Source of the DNA: Sinonovacula constricta | Taxonomy: Eukaryota; Mollusca; Bivalvia; Cardiida; Solecurtidae | NCBI GenBank assembly: GCA_007844125.1 | Contig: CM017568.1 | Span: 7,162,675-7,226,674, forward strand | Length of the DNA: 64,000 nucleotides | Direction of reading: 5' to 3' | Part shown: piece after piece, positions 14,912 to 25,960 of the stretch | Layout of the letters: every line of letters begins with the position of its first letter | Numbering within the stretch: position 1 is the stretch's first letter | Program-made: the position numbers and the translations under genes | The notes under the pieces: model-generated | Seen by the model: only the letters and a program-made list of their open reading frames with translations | Told to the model about the DNA's origin: nothing | Database searches by the model: none

Positions 14912-15310
14912 TCAGCTGAGTATTACAACATATAATAATGTTTGAAAAGAACTAACAGTAAGTTGCTTTGAACCGTCAATAGACATAAATACTAACTTGT
15001 TCAGAATATGTTTACTTTGGGAAAGAATATGTATATCTTTGGGTGTTGCTGTTGTCGTTGGGTTTTTTGTGTGTTGTATATGTTGTTGTTCTTTTTCGTT
15101 GGTGTGAGGAGATTCGAAGGAATGGGGCGGGGCGTGATATAATTTGATGTCGCAGTGGTAACAGTAGTCCAATTCTTTCATAGTGTACATGGTTGGTGTA
15201 ATGAGACATACAGTATTTTGATTACCTTTACTGTTAGAACTATCATTGAAACACACCATGCTGGAATTATGATTTAAACAAAACGTAGCCTTCTGTCCCA
15301 AATATAGCAC
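14912..15310 (-). other. 132-codon open frame of unknown status
   Basis: This is one of the longer open frames not explained by a tandem repeat or a retrotransposon. The predicted product is rich in Thr, Ser, His and Asn, has no signal peptide, membrane segment or recognisable domain, and includes a low-complexity HTKNPTTTATPKD stretch. A second frame is also open over part of it. No promoter, Kozak context or splice site stands out. I lean towards a chance frame, though an exon cannot be excluded. Confidence 0.15.
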
Positions 15311-15944
15311 GCCCAGACGTGATCAAATCCATATTTGAGTATCTATCATTAATAAAGTCGATAAAAGCAATCTATCCTAGCATATTATTATTCATGGTTC
15401 TGAACTTACGGCACCATCATCATTCACTAGCACGTTCGATCCAGTTATTACTAATGCCCTGTATCATTTGATTGTATTATTTTTGCTTATGTTTGGGGGA
15501 AATAGGATAGCTAGAATGATTCCTGCGGGTGGTGTAACTGAATCAATTTGAGCTCAAATTTGTGATTGGGTACATTGTGAGACGTCTCGTGTGTGTTCAC
15601 ATATCAGAAATAATTTCTGCTCGATATTTAATACTTAGGTTCGTTAAGAAATTGTTTGTTTACCGCATTGCAAGGAAGGTGGAAACCTATATCTGTTTAA
15701 GGGAAGATTACGTTTGAATTCAATGCCTTTCGGTCTTTAAAATGTTTTTGTTTTAAACGTACTGCATGTATGTTAGAATAGAGAATACGTAACAATTTAT
15801 GATTAAGAATATATGTAATGTTATAACAAATCATTATTAAACTAAATATACACGTTTGCTGAAACCTCCAATTATTCTTTTACCTTACAAATTACTCATC
15901 ATTTACAATGCGATGCGTCCCTATTCTGTTAAAAGGTAGTTGTA
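15311..15944. other. No gene recognised
   Basis: AT-rich intergenic or intronic DNA without supportable features. Confidence 0.6.
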
Positions 15945-16105
15945 TATATGTTTGTTTGTTTAGTGTTTTGCTACATCGCACCGACACAAGTATAGTCATA
16001 TTGGCGACGTCTAGCTAATTATTGGTGGAGGAAGACCCCAGACTTACATCTGGGTAGAACCACCGGCGCAAAGTAGGTTAGCTGGAAAACCTCTCCACAG
16101 TTTTA
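15945..16105 (-). mobile_element. tRNA-derived SINE-like repeat, family B, 5'-truncated
   Basis: In reverse orientation this holds the family B body: ATCGCACCGACACAA, ATTGGCGACGTCTAGCTAAT, GGTGGAGGAAGACCCCAGAC and TGGGTAGAACCACCGGCGC. The tail end is marked by the TTTGTTTGTTTAG tract at about 15950, which reads as an A-rich tail on the minus strand. The tRNA-like head is absent or unrecognisable. Confidence 0.75.
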
Positions 16106-18547
16106 TAATTATGCTGAATATTTGTAGAAATTGTATGATTGAAAAAAAGAAACTCTTCCTCAAAAGTAATTTTAACTCGACAATGACGCAACTATTTCGA
16201 TGCATGAAAGTTCGGAGCTCATGGTTCTATGTATTTCTATGGGTCATGTTTCGAAGCAAAACTGGGACCAAGATGCATCTAGCCATACACGTTAACGTTA
16301 CAGCTAAACATGTACAATATTGCTCTTATATCCAAATCTAAAATAATCTAAAATAAAACTTATAATGTAATCATTTATTGATAAGAGGTCACTCTGATTT
16401 AACACTGAGACACGACATAAATGTTTTCACAAATTCCCCCTTTATACGTACATATAAACACGTCGGTAGGAAAAATTATATCATGTAATGCATATACATA
16501 TTTATTTTATAATAATGTGCCGATCCAACGTAACACTCTAAATGCAGAGAAAATCAATATAAATCCATGTAGTTTTATATTTTATAACTGATACGATCGC
16601 GCAATGTATCGACGGGATAATATTGGACCAGAAGCAAATGTAGAGATACTAAGAAAGCTCCAAAATCGTATATTTGATTTATCTCTTGTTATATATATAA
16701 GTCGATACAAAAATAATCCATTCAAAAAGCAAAACATAAGACAACAAAACAACAATATTGAAAGTGAAATGTACAATTGACAATGACTAAGACAATACAT
16801 TGGAAATAGAGAGAACAACCAGTTGATCTTCTGAAAGTGACAACCTTAGATAAGATTTGCAAAAACTACGATGGTGTCTGTAAACATTAGCTGTATAAAT
16901 AGCAAATCAGGGTTAAGTCTATGACACTCAGTTTATTAGAAACTTGAGTTATGAAATAAATAGACACTTAGTTGGAATTTTTAATGTCTAATGACAGAAC
17001 AATTGTTCATATCATGTTTCCGTGAATGCTTGGTGAATGTATGTGTAATAGCCTGGCCTTTTAAGTATTATATGATGGATGCAAATTCAATTATTTAACC
17101 TCTTGGGCAGCAACCTATCTGTCCGTCTGTATATGTTTCTATTCATTCATCTCTTGTAGCCATTTATGGGATATATATACTCAATTTGGAATGGCATGTC
17201 TGCAGGAACCGAACTTAAATATTATTTTTACAGAGCATATGTTGCAGAAACACACACGTTATCAAATAGAGCTGTAAAAGTCACATGGTAACTATATCGC
17301 CTGATTGTTTTTCGGTGGCAGGGGTAGCACAATGAATTCATTAAAATAAATTTTTGCATGAAACTATTATTATAATCACCGAAATTATGCAAAGACGGAA
17401 ATAATTGACATATGATTAGTTGCAAAGACCCGTGTTTAGTTCCTGTAAATTTGCTACTGAATAAACTTCCAATTATATCCTAAAATGTACTTGTATTTTG
17501 TCAAATACTATCATAGCATGTAAATGTTATATGCACTCATTATTTTATGGAAAACTTAACCAAATCCATCAAAACAGACTTTGACTTATGGTGGATGTAC
17601 TTATCTGCGTGTTAGACGTAAATACGTGTATGTAAGAAGATCGACAATATATTGAAACAATTTTTCGATTTTACTAGACGAAAGTGTCACATGGGCATGT
17701 CTTGCATCCAACAGATTAATGGGTTTCTTAAACCAGTGACAATTAATTAATTAAACGGACTGTCTGATTATAATGTACAATTGCTTGTGTTCGATCCTAA
17801 ATTGTTAATTGATATTTCAAAGCCGATTTTCTTCTTCAAAACTAATTAGATTGACAATAAACAATGGAGTCATGTTTTTGTAAAATTGTAATTCAGGAAG
17901 TATTTATCCATCATATGAGCAAGAACAACTTATTGAGTAATAAAATACAGAACCAAATAACCCATCGATGTTCTCATAATATACCTACACATTTTCAGGT
18001 CTTTATCAGTCGTCTTTTGATCGTTATTATATTTCGCAGCATTTTCTTTTTCTTAACTTGTATTGAAGTATTTGAATCGATGGTTCATAGAGATGTAAAA
18101 CATGTTGATATGCGTATTGATAATTTCTTAAAACATCTGTGTTCTTTTAACAGAAAAAGCGCTAAATTATAACTAGCGCTTTATAGTATAATACCAGTAA
18201 AAACTAATAGGTGTTCGTGGATTTTAAATTCCAATTTTATATATCTTTCTCTTAATTTCTCAGATATAAATAAGCTCTAATCTTACACTTATTTCAACAT
18301 ACCATCAATGTTACAAAACAATGTTTTTAAATGGGTAACTTGTTGGTTGTTTTTCCGCGAACTAATGATGGAATTTCAAATATTATTAATGCATAAAATG
18401 TTTGCGTTGACGATTCAAATGCTATACATACACGATGTTAATTCATACAAAATTAAGTATTATATATGCTAAATTTCTGTCAATTTTAACGGGCTATATT
18501 TTATTTTTCTTACTTTAAAAAAATAAAGCATACACACAAACTTAACA
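16106..18547. other. No gene recognised
   Basis: AT-rich DNA. A 102-codon open frame at 17864-18172 and a 76-codon frame at 16111-16341 show no domain and no splice or promoter context, so I do not call them genes. Confidence 0.55.
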
Positions 18548-18588
18548 TTAATAATAATAATAGTTATAATAATAATAATAATAATAAT

Positions 18589-18645
<57 letters not shown>
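18548..18645. repeat. (TAA)n microsatellite
   Basis: About 98 bp of nearly pure TAA units with a few TTATAA interruptions. It creates an artificial poly-isoleucine open frame on the minus strand. Confidence 0.95.
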
Positions 18646-18646
<1 letters not shown>

Positions 18647-19439
18647 CAGCACACAAATATTGGAAGGCAATTGGAATGGGCTTTTGTTGCTTAGTTTTAC
18701 TTAAAATTATTTAATATATATATTAACAAGCGCCAGAAAAGTTGGACTAGTTACCTATATCTTTAAAAATAGATATACATATTTACTTCTTCAGCTAAAA
18801 TGCACATCAGTAAACGATGCAATACCACGTTTACCGTTTCATGCCGTTAGCATTTTAATACTGCAAGCTATGCTTATCTGGCAAAAACCTTTGCAAATAA
18901 TGTAATTAAATATAGACTTAGTGTGCTCACAAGCAATATAGCGAGGAGATAACGAGACCCAAAAATGTAACCGAATGACACCTTGCAGGAATCTGTGCCA
19001 AGACGTAAGACATTCTTTTGTAAACGTGCATATTTCCATCCAGCTCATCCACGCATGTTGTTTAGGCTGCTTCTTGGTAGCATTTAAACAAACAGACACA
19101 ATCATAAATAACCAAGATATTATATCATTGAGTGTGGTTATTGCAAATGCTCTATTTTAATCAATCGCCGAGAATAGACCAAATCCATCCGATACTGACA
19201 CTCCTTAGAAGAATAAGATATTAAAGAATGAATATTGAAACAGAGAAATGTTAAAGAAACATTTTTAATAAACATTTGCACTTTGTTATTGTTGTTATTT
19301 TGTGGGGTTGGGGTGTCATCGCGGAATTATTTTTTCTTTTCAAAGCACATACCCCATCAATAGTAAATTTATATCTTTTCAAAAACACTTGATCACCTTA
19401 CCGAAAACATGTTATTAATAATGCTTTATGAAATTGCTC
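18646..19439. other. No gene recognised
   Basis: Overlapping short open frames on both strands (60-88 codons) have no recognised domain. Nothing else is supportable. Confidence 0.55.
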
Positions 19440-19940
19440 TACAACACAAGCCTGTATGTGTCTTTTCTTTAATAATAAGGAAATGTGACAAAGTCCTATA
19501 AGCATTGCAACATATATCAACATTTGATGAGGCACAGAACAAAGGTATTCACATGGAAGACAAATGTAAAAGTAAGAACACATCTGTGGAAAGTCATTAA
19601 ATGAAAGGAGCAAACCAAACAGTAACCACCTTGGAACGGTCAGACAGTAACCACCTTGGAACGGTCAGACAGTAACCACCTTGGAACGGTCAGACAGTAA
19701 CCACCTTGGAACGGTCAGACAGTAACCACCTTGGAACGGTCAGACAGTAACCACCTTGGAACGGTCAGACAGTAACCACCTTGGAACGGTCAGACAGTAA
19801 CCACCTTGGAACGGTCAGACAGTAACCACCTTGGAACGGTCAGACAGTAACCACCTTGGAACGGTCAGTCGGCAAGAGAGACTGCCTGGGTTGCTTAAAC
19901 CGACTTAACAGTCCTCTTACCTCACACTTCCTTGGGGGTG
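19440..19940 (-). repeat. Dispersed repeat family A copy with internal 25-bp expansion
   Basis: On the minus strand this matches family A from the left-end GGAAGTG-like block (about 19932), through a decayed hairpin, to the right-end CTTATAGGACTTTGTCACAT block (near 19490). The copy is longer than its relatives because one segment next to the hairpin has been tandemly amplified (19619-19868). Confidence 0.75.
19619..19868. repeat. 25-bp tandem repeat, ten identical units
   Basis: Exactly 250 bp made of ten units of 25 bp that read as identical throughout (unit begins ACAGTAACCACC). The unit equals the single-copy segment beside the hairpin in other family A copies, for example at 40230-40256. 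A CAG triplet occurs at both edges of the ancestral segment, consistent with slippage. Lack of divergence implies very recent expansion. Confidence 0.95.
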
Positions 19941-20231
19941 GGGGGTCTCAAATGCTGATAAGAACTGAGAATCGATATATTTGAATAAAAATGTTCAAGC
20001 GCTGTCTTATCTTAGATCAGTTATGACGTGGGTTAAAGAGAGGAGTGACGTAATTGAAATATAATGTCCACGTGGTATGCATTTAGAAAAGCAAGATCTT
20101 TTAAGAGAAATAGTCGATAGAATCCTATATCATGTCGAAATAATTCAAATGTTTTGATTATTTCATACTTATCTTAAGTTGTTGGAGTTGTTATGATGGA
20201 AAACCTGTTTTCAAACATTAAAGAATTAAAT

Positions 20232-20828
20232 ACAGAAAGTTTATTTCTCGTATAGAGGCCTCCGGCCCAAAATACAAATAAACATGTATAATATAGATAT
20301 AAAATTCAAGAGTTGCAAACAGAGTAGATCATAGCACAATAAACCCGGTAATTTAAAACTCATTTTTCTATTACCTGAAACATTTTATGAATATACAACG
20401 AAATTTGCTTAATACTGTTTACATTTTCAGACTTCATTATATTTAAATAATCTATCTTTTCGGTTCAGCTAAAAATATACCTTCCTCTTAAATCAGAATA
20501 CTTTGGACAAACAAAAAATACATGAAATTCATCTTCCAAAACTTGAACATTGTTATTATTTTAACAATTATTGCAAAACCTTAATTCTCGTGGTATTCCT
20601 TGGTGTCTTCCTATTTAAATTTTGAGTTTGTGACTTAAACATCTGAATCTTGCTATGGCTTTTCTTTGATGCAATGGTATGCCTTTAGAAATATACTTCT
20701 CTGGATTTAAATTTGATTTGAGCAATTTATATGTGGCACATCTAGTAGAGTCTGTAATTAATGATATCCACAGTTGACTTAAGCGGTCTTTAATACGTTG
20801 TTTTAAAGCAATATGAAATCCGGAATGG
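20232..20828 (-). pseudogene. LINE 3' end: reverse-transcriptase ORF C-terminus and 3' UTR
   Basis: Reading the minus strand from about 20825 downward gives a clear LINE ORF2 tail. It begins with an IKDRLSQLW segment, then TYKLLKSNLNPEKY, then ARFRCLSHKL, a Cys-x2-Cys pair and an EDEFH...VCPKYSDLRGRY zinc-knuckle-like motif. It has at least two in-frame stops. The 3' UTR contains a GGCC-GGA-GGCC hairpin (20257-20267) and ends in AATAAACTTTCTGT. The family is the one represented by the longer copy at 40779-43310. It is 5'-truncated, as is usual for LINE insertions. The clade (L2/Nimb/Jockey-like) cannot be fixed by eye. Confidence 0.8.
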
Positions 20829-20853
20829 TGTTGTTGTTGTTGTTTTTTCTGCT

Positions 20854-20884
<31 letters not shown>

Positions 20885-20886
20885 AC
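20829..20886. repeat. Compound (TTG)n(CTG)n(ATG)n microsatellite
   Basis: Three consecutive trinucleotide runs, TTG/GTT, then CTG, then ATG, lie immediately at the 5' junction of the minus-strand LINE fragment. Confidence 0.9.
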
Positions 20887-21603
20887 TGCCTTAGCCTTTT
20901 TGATATAGTTTAAAATCGTTGATCAAAACATATTTTGACAAGCAGCTGTCCACTAAACATATATTGATATAGCATTTTATTCAAAATATATAATCGATTT
21001 TTATAGCAACTGAAATTATTATATACTTTAAAGGCAAAAATAAAGTTGTTGTTTTTTTATTGCAATTTTTGTGTTGCGTGACATGCACCGACTTAAATAT
21101 GATACCAAGTTAAGTAATTATGTGTGTCGTATCATTGTCATATAATAACAGACGTTAATGACCAAAGACTTATCAATGAAGTGTCAAGAAGTTAAGTCGT
21201 GTTTAATGACACGAGATTCGCAACTGCTGCTCCAATACTCTATAATGCTCTTCCGGTGAAAATTATTCTAGCTCGTTAGCTTTTTATTAAGAAATCACGT
21301 AAGGTACATCTCTTCTGCCAAAGGTGTAACTGAAAAAAAAATCTGGTGCTATAGACAAGGTCTGTGTCACTCTGCTTGAAAGTTAAATTTTGTCTCATTT
21401 TATCGCTAGGTGTTATTATATTTCTATATATATTTTACTGCTGTTATAACAACAGTGAATAAGAGTCATTTGGCGCTGTTTTATTTTGTCACTCAGCAAG
21501 GTCTTTAGGTGTTCATTAATTTGTTACATATATTTTAATGTGTTTTGAATATATATGTTCAAACTATTTTCATTGCACGTATGCTTATATATGACAAATG
21601 TGT

Positions 21604-21606
<3 letters not shown>
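20887..21606. other. No gene recognised
   Basis: AT-rich DNA without supportable coding or RNA features. Confidence 0.6.
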
Positions 21607-21647
<41 letters not shown>

Positions 21648-21710
21648 AATAATTATAATTATAATTATAATAGTAGTAGCAGTAGTGGTGGTAGTAGTAG
21701 TAGTTATAAG
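21607..21710. repeat. (TAA)n / (TAG)n microsatellite
   Basis: TAA units grade into ATTATA and then TAG/TGG units. It produces an artificial Ile/Thr-rich open frame on the minus strand. Confidence 0.95.
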
Positions 21711-21966
21711 TAACCTTAACTTCAAATATTGATAAAAATATACGAAAGTATGAAATATGGCAAGAAGAGAAAAGGGGTGTGTATTTTTATGGTTCAATAT
21801 TATGTTATAAATAAAATATCTTAGTCTCCCGCTTCTGGCTTAACTGAAAATCAAGCTGTAGTTTGTCAAGTGACAATATGGCTTTTATGGTTCGGTATGT
21901 GCGCTAATTGTACAAAGTGGCATTAGCTTCCAGGAAGGTTAAGTAACCTTACGAATATTTTCTTTA

Positions 21967-24027
21967 TACAGACCATAGGTCTAACTGTGCAACTGGCTTC
22001 ATACAGACCATAGGGAGGTCTAACTGTGCAACTGCCTTCATACAGACCATAGGGAGGTCTAACTGTGCAACTGGCTTCATACTGACCATAGGGAGGTCTA
22101 ACTGTGCAACTGGCTTCATACAGACCATAGGGAGGTCTTACTGTGCAACTGCCTTCATACAGACCATAGGGAGGTCTAACTGTGCAATTGCCTTCATACA
22201 GACCATAGGGAGGTCTAACTAAGCAACTGCCTTCATACAGACTATAGGGAGGTCTAACTGTGCAACTACCTTCATACAGACCATAGTGAGGTCTAACTGT
22301 GCAACTACCTTCATACAGACTATAGTGAGGTCTAACTGTGCAACTGCCTTCATACAGACCATAGGGAGGTCTAACTGTGCAACTGCCTTCATACAGACCA
22401 TAGTGAGGTCTAACTGTGCAACTGCCTTCATACAGACCATAGTGAGGTCTAACTGTGCAACTGCCTTCATACAGACCATAGTGAGGTCTAACTGTGCAAC
22501 TGCCTTCATACAGACCATAGTGAGGTCTAACTGTGCAACTACCTTCATACAGACCATAGTGAGGTCTAACTGTGCAACTGCCTTCATACAGACCATAGGT
22601 AGGTCTAACTGTGCAACTGCCTTCATACAGACTATAGGGAGGTCTAACTGTGCAACTGTTTTCATACAGACTATAGGTAGGTCTAACTGTGCAACTGTTT
22701 TCATACAGACTATAGGTAGGTCTAACTGTGCAACTGGCTTCATACAGACCATAGGTCTAACTGCGCAACTGGCTTCATACAGACCATAGGTCTAACTGCG
22801 CAACTGTCTTCATACAGACTATAGGTAGGTCTAACTGTGCAACTACCTTCACACAGACCATAGGGAGGTCTAACTGTGCAACTACCTTCATACTGACTAT
22901 AGGTAGGTCTAACTGTGCAACTGCCTTAATACAGACCATAGGGAGGTCTAACTGTGCAACTGGCTTTATACAGACCATAGGGAGGTCTATCTGTGCAACT
23001 ACCTTCAAACAGACCATAGGTCTAACTGCGCAACTGCCATGATACAGACCATAGGAAGGTTTAACTGTGCAACTGGCTTCATACAGACCATAGGGAGGTC
23101 TAACTGTGCAACTGCTTTCATACAGACCATTGGGAGGTCTAACTGTGCAACTACTTTCATACAGACCATATGGAGGTCTATCTGCACAACTGCCTTCATA
23201 CAGACCATAGGGAGGTCTAACTGTGCAACTGCCTTCATACAGACAATAGTGAGGTCTAACTGTGCAACTGCTTTCATACAGACCATTGGGAGGTCTAACT
23301 GTGCAACTGCCTTTATACAGACCATAGGGAGGTCTAACTGTTCAACTGGCTTCATACCGACCATAGGTCTAACTGTGCAACTGGCTTCATACTGAGCATA
23401 GGGAGGTCTAACTGTGCAACTGGCTTCATACAGACCATAGGTCTAACTGTGCAACTGGCTTCATACTGAGCATAGGGAGGTCTAACTGTGCAACTGGCTT
23501 CAACTGAGCATAGGGAGGTCTAACTGTGCAACTGGCTTCATACAGACCATAGGTCTAACTGTGCAACTGGCTTCATACAGACCATAGGTCTAACTGTGCA
23601 ACTTGCTTCATACAGACCATAGGGAGGTCTAACCTTTCAACTGGCTTCATACCGACCATAAGGGTAATTGTGCAACTGGCTTCATACTGAGCATAGGGAG
23701 GTCTAACTGTGCAACTGGCTTCAAACAGACCATAGGTCTAACTGTGCAACTTTCTTCATACAGACCATAGGGAGGTCTAACTTTTCAACTGGCTTCATAC
23801 CGACCATAGGGGTAATTGTGCAACTGGCTTCATACTGAGCATAGGGAGGTCTAACTGTGTAACTGGCGTCATACAGACCATAGGTCTAACTGTGCAACTT
23901 GCTTCATACAGACCATAGGGAGGTCTAATTGTGCAACTGGCTTCATACTGAGCATAGGGATGTCGATTTGCGCAGCAGTCTTCTTGCAGACGATAGTATG
24001 GTCTAACTGTGCAACCGCCTTCATCCA
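21967..24027. repeat. 39/35-bp minisatellite, about 2 kb
   Basis: Some fifty-odd units of 39 bp, with a recurrent 35-bp variant. The unit holds an inverted repeat AGACC-ATAGGGA-GGTCT, and the 35-bp variant lacks four bases of the loop, leaving AGACC-ATA-GGTCT. The left part (about 22000-22740) is nearly all 39-bp units. The right part mixes both and shows a 148-bp higher-order period (39+35+39+35), for example between 23636 and 23784. Because 39 is a multiple of three, stop-free frames occur on both strands (up to 177 codons, 13-residue repeats). I take these as by-products of the repeat, since each ends where a 35-bp unit or a substitution intervenes. Confidence 0.95.
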
Positions 24028-24840
24028 ATCCGAATAGAGAAATGGAAGGAATGGTTGAATTAAAATTTGAATTATTTCAACAGCTTTCGACAAAATATAT
24101 GTTAAGTAAATGAGAGAAGGTTTATGTTTGGATTGGTGTTACAAATGGAATCTATGCCGTTGTTTTGCTGCTCAATTACACGATGCCTCTAATGTGTTTT
24201 AAAAGTGAATAACTTGATTACGGTGGAGGTCGTACTTCCATGAACTTCCTACCTGTTTGTAAAATATTAAGATGTTCTTTTTCAAAGATATCATAGTTTA
24301 GATATTCGATTTAACTTGAAGGATAGCAGCACGTTTTATCTGGTAATTATGGCCACAAAGAGGCAACACGAGCATATAGATAACGATGTTATTTCGGGCT
24401 GTTCCTTAGATAGGTTAAATAAATTTTCTTCAAATAATATTATCATTTATCTTTAAATCGGCATTGTCAGGTTAATCGAGACATTAGTGGAAAAACATGA
24501 TATTTTTATCAAGTTTCAAAATATGACTTTGTATTTCAAACGAACAGTTATAGGTTGTTACTTTCATCTGCATATTGCTTCATTGAAACAAGCAAGTGTG
24601 TGTGTCTTGTAAACAATTTTAAATGAATTAAAACGAAAGGTTTTGCCACTGTGTTCGTTTGAAATTTAGAAGCTGTTCGGAAAATTGCATTGACATACTG
24701 TATTCCATAAAGTTTCTAATTATCCATTTTAGCTAAATATACAATTTAATTACAAGGGCCCCTTTCCATGTCGAACACTAAGGCATTACAAGCTTTTGCA
24801 TTTATAATTAATGAGACGTGACCTGGCAACAATCGTTGAT
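24028..24840. other. No gene recognised
   Basis: AT-rich DNA between the minisatellite and the candidate promoter. Nothing is supportable. Confidence 0.6.
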
Positions 24841-24921
24841 CGCGAAGAGTGGATAAAAATAGAACATGTCATCTCATAACTCTTCAGACGAGGCGATAAC
24901 AAGATCGAAACATCTCTTAAA
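24841..24921 (+). promoter_or_regulatory. Candidate TATA promoter and 5' UTR
   Basis: An ATAAAAATA element at 24853 is followed about 30 bp later by an initiator-like TCTTCAGACG (24881-24890), then a short leader to an ATG in AAAATGG context. The stretch has more CpG dinucleotides than its surroundings. The spacing is what a TATA-driven RNA polymerase II core promoter shows. This rests on motif spacing alone. Confidence 0.3.
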
Positions 24922-24976
24922 ATGGTATCTTTCAGGAGCTCTCTCCACAAGAACGCATTCATCTCGGCACATTCAG
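24922..24976 (+). CDS. Candidate first coding exon of an unknown gene
   Basis: An ATG at 24922 with A at -3 and G at +4 opens 18 codons plus one base (MVSFRSSLHKNAFISAHS), ending at a CAG|GTAATA 5' splice-site match at 24976/24977. The peptide is Ser-, Arg/Lys- and His-bearing without acidic residues, which would suit a mitochondrial presequence, but I do not recognise it. Without splicing the frame closes after 25 codons. No downstream exon was identified with confidence. It may be a chance match. Confidence 0.22.
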
Positions 24977-25748
24977 GTAATAATTTGCCGCGTGTTTGAT
25001 TCTCGGTTAAGTGTTCATAAATAAAAGGATAGTGCGGGATACATTGAATAAACAGATCCTTTCAACTTTCCATTGAAAAATACATCGTCCACAAACAGAC
25101 CGGATTCACTGTTGTTGTGTAAATTACCTGCAGGCGTATTTTACAAAATATACATTGTAAATTTACCATATATATATATAATCGCTAGGTAACTTTGCTA
25201 GGAAATTATATAAATTCCTCTGAAAATGGAGAAAACAATGTCGCAGACATTCGAAGCTGTTTTGCGAAAAAAAAGCAATCTTGTATGATGTTGTTAACAA
25301 TGCAGATTACAAAGTATCAAAGTATCAATGGGACAGACTATGGCGAAGAAAACCATATTCGCAGGCAAAACGAACATATAAAGTATTAATTTGAGTGATT
25401 TTGAGCAATTATATAGCGGCCGTTTTATTGTAATATACCTCGGTTTGAATCTCAGTCAGATTTAGTTTTTATTCATGAAATTCGTTTGATTTACTTGTAT
25501 GGGATTTCATTAATCATTAACTACAGCTATAAAGCACATGCTATTCGCGGCGCCGTGGATATGATACATCCATGGTATTTATTGGGTTGTTAATGGAACA
25601 TTTTGTACATTTGGCCTTATCTATAGTGATTTGGGCTGGATGCTATGATCTACTTTTAATTTCTTTGCACAAATGTACTTGAACGGAACCTCAGACCCAT
25701 GAAGCAGATTATTATAGATTATTAAGCAGGGCGCATGTTGCAAAGCCG
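24977..25748. other. No gene recognised (possible intron)
   Basis: If the exon ending at 24976 is real, this is intron. A 64-codon open frame at 25195-25389 has no recognised domain. Confidence 0.5.
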
Positions 25749-25960
25749 GTTGGCGCGGCGACTTAGGCTCTCATCGCTAAAGTTAAAGTTCTGACGGGGA
25801 TGAGAACATTTATGTGAGGCAGTATTTCCAAATATCTTGTGGTACACCAGACACAAGTCTTGTATCTTTTTCCACCAATAATTGGCTGGACGTCAGCAAT
25901 ATGAACAGACATGGGTCGGTACGATGAAATAAAAGTAATTTACATACATATGGTGAAAAA
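25749..25960 (+). mobile_element. tRNA-derived SINE-like repeat, family B
   Basis: A head-like region (TTGGCGCGGCGACTTAGGCT) precedes the family body, with CTTTTTCCACCAATAATTGG, CTGGACGTCAGCAATATGA, GGTCGGTACGATGAAATAAA and an A-rich end. The central portion is diverged. Confidence 0.65.

Noticed and set aside
17864..18172. 102-codon open frame as a gene
   Set aside because: No domain, promoter or splice context. Composition matches the surrounding AT-rich DNA.
18469..18654. Poly-isoleucine open frame
   Set aside because: Translation of a TAA microsatellite.
19619..19868. CRISPR-like 25-bp repeats
   Set aside because: Ten adjacent identical units with no spacers, derived from a dispersed repeat.
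21603..21797. Ile/Thr-rich open frame
   Set aside because: Translation of TAA/TAG microsatellite and flank.
22775..23395. Repeat-protein genes encoded by the minisatellite
   Set aside because: Frames are open on both strands, carry no start or splice context, and are cut wherever a 35-bp unit occurs.
21967..24027. CRISPR array
   Set aside because: Units are contiguous without unique spacers, the genome is metazoan, and no cas genes are present. It is a minisatellite.
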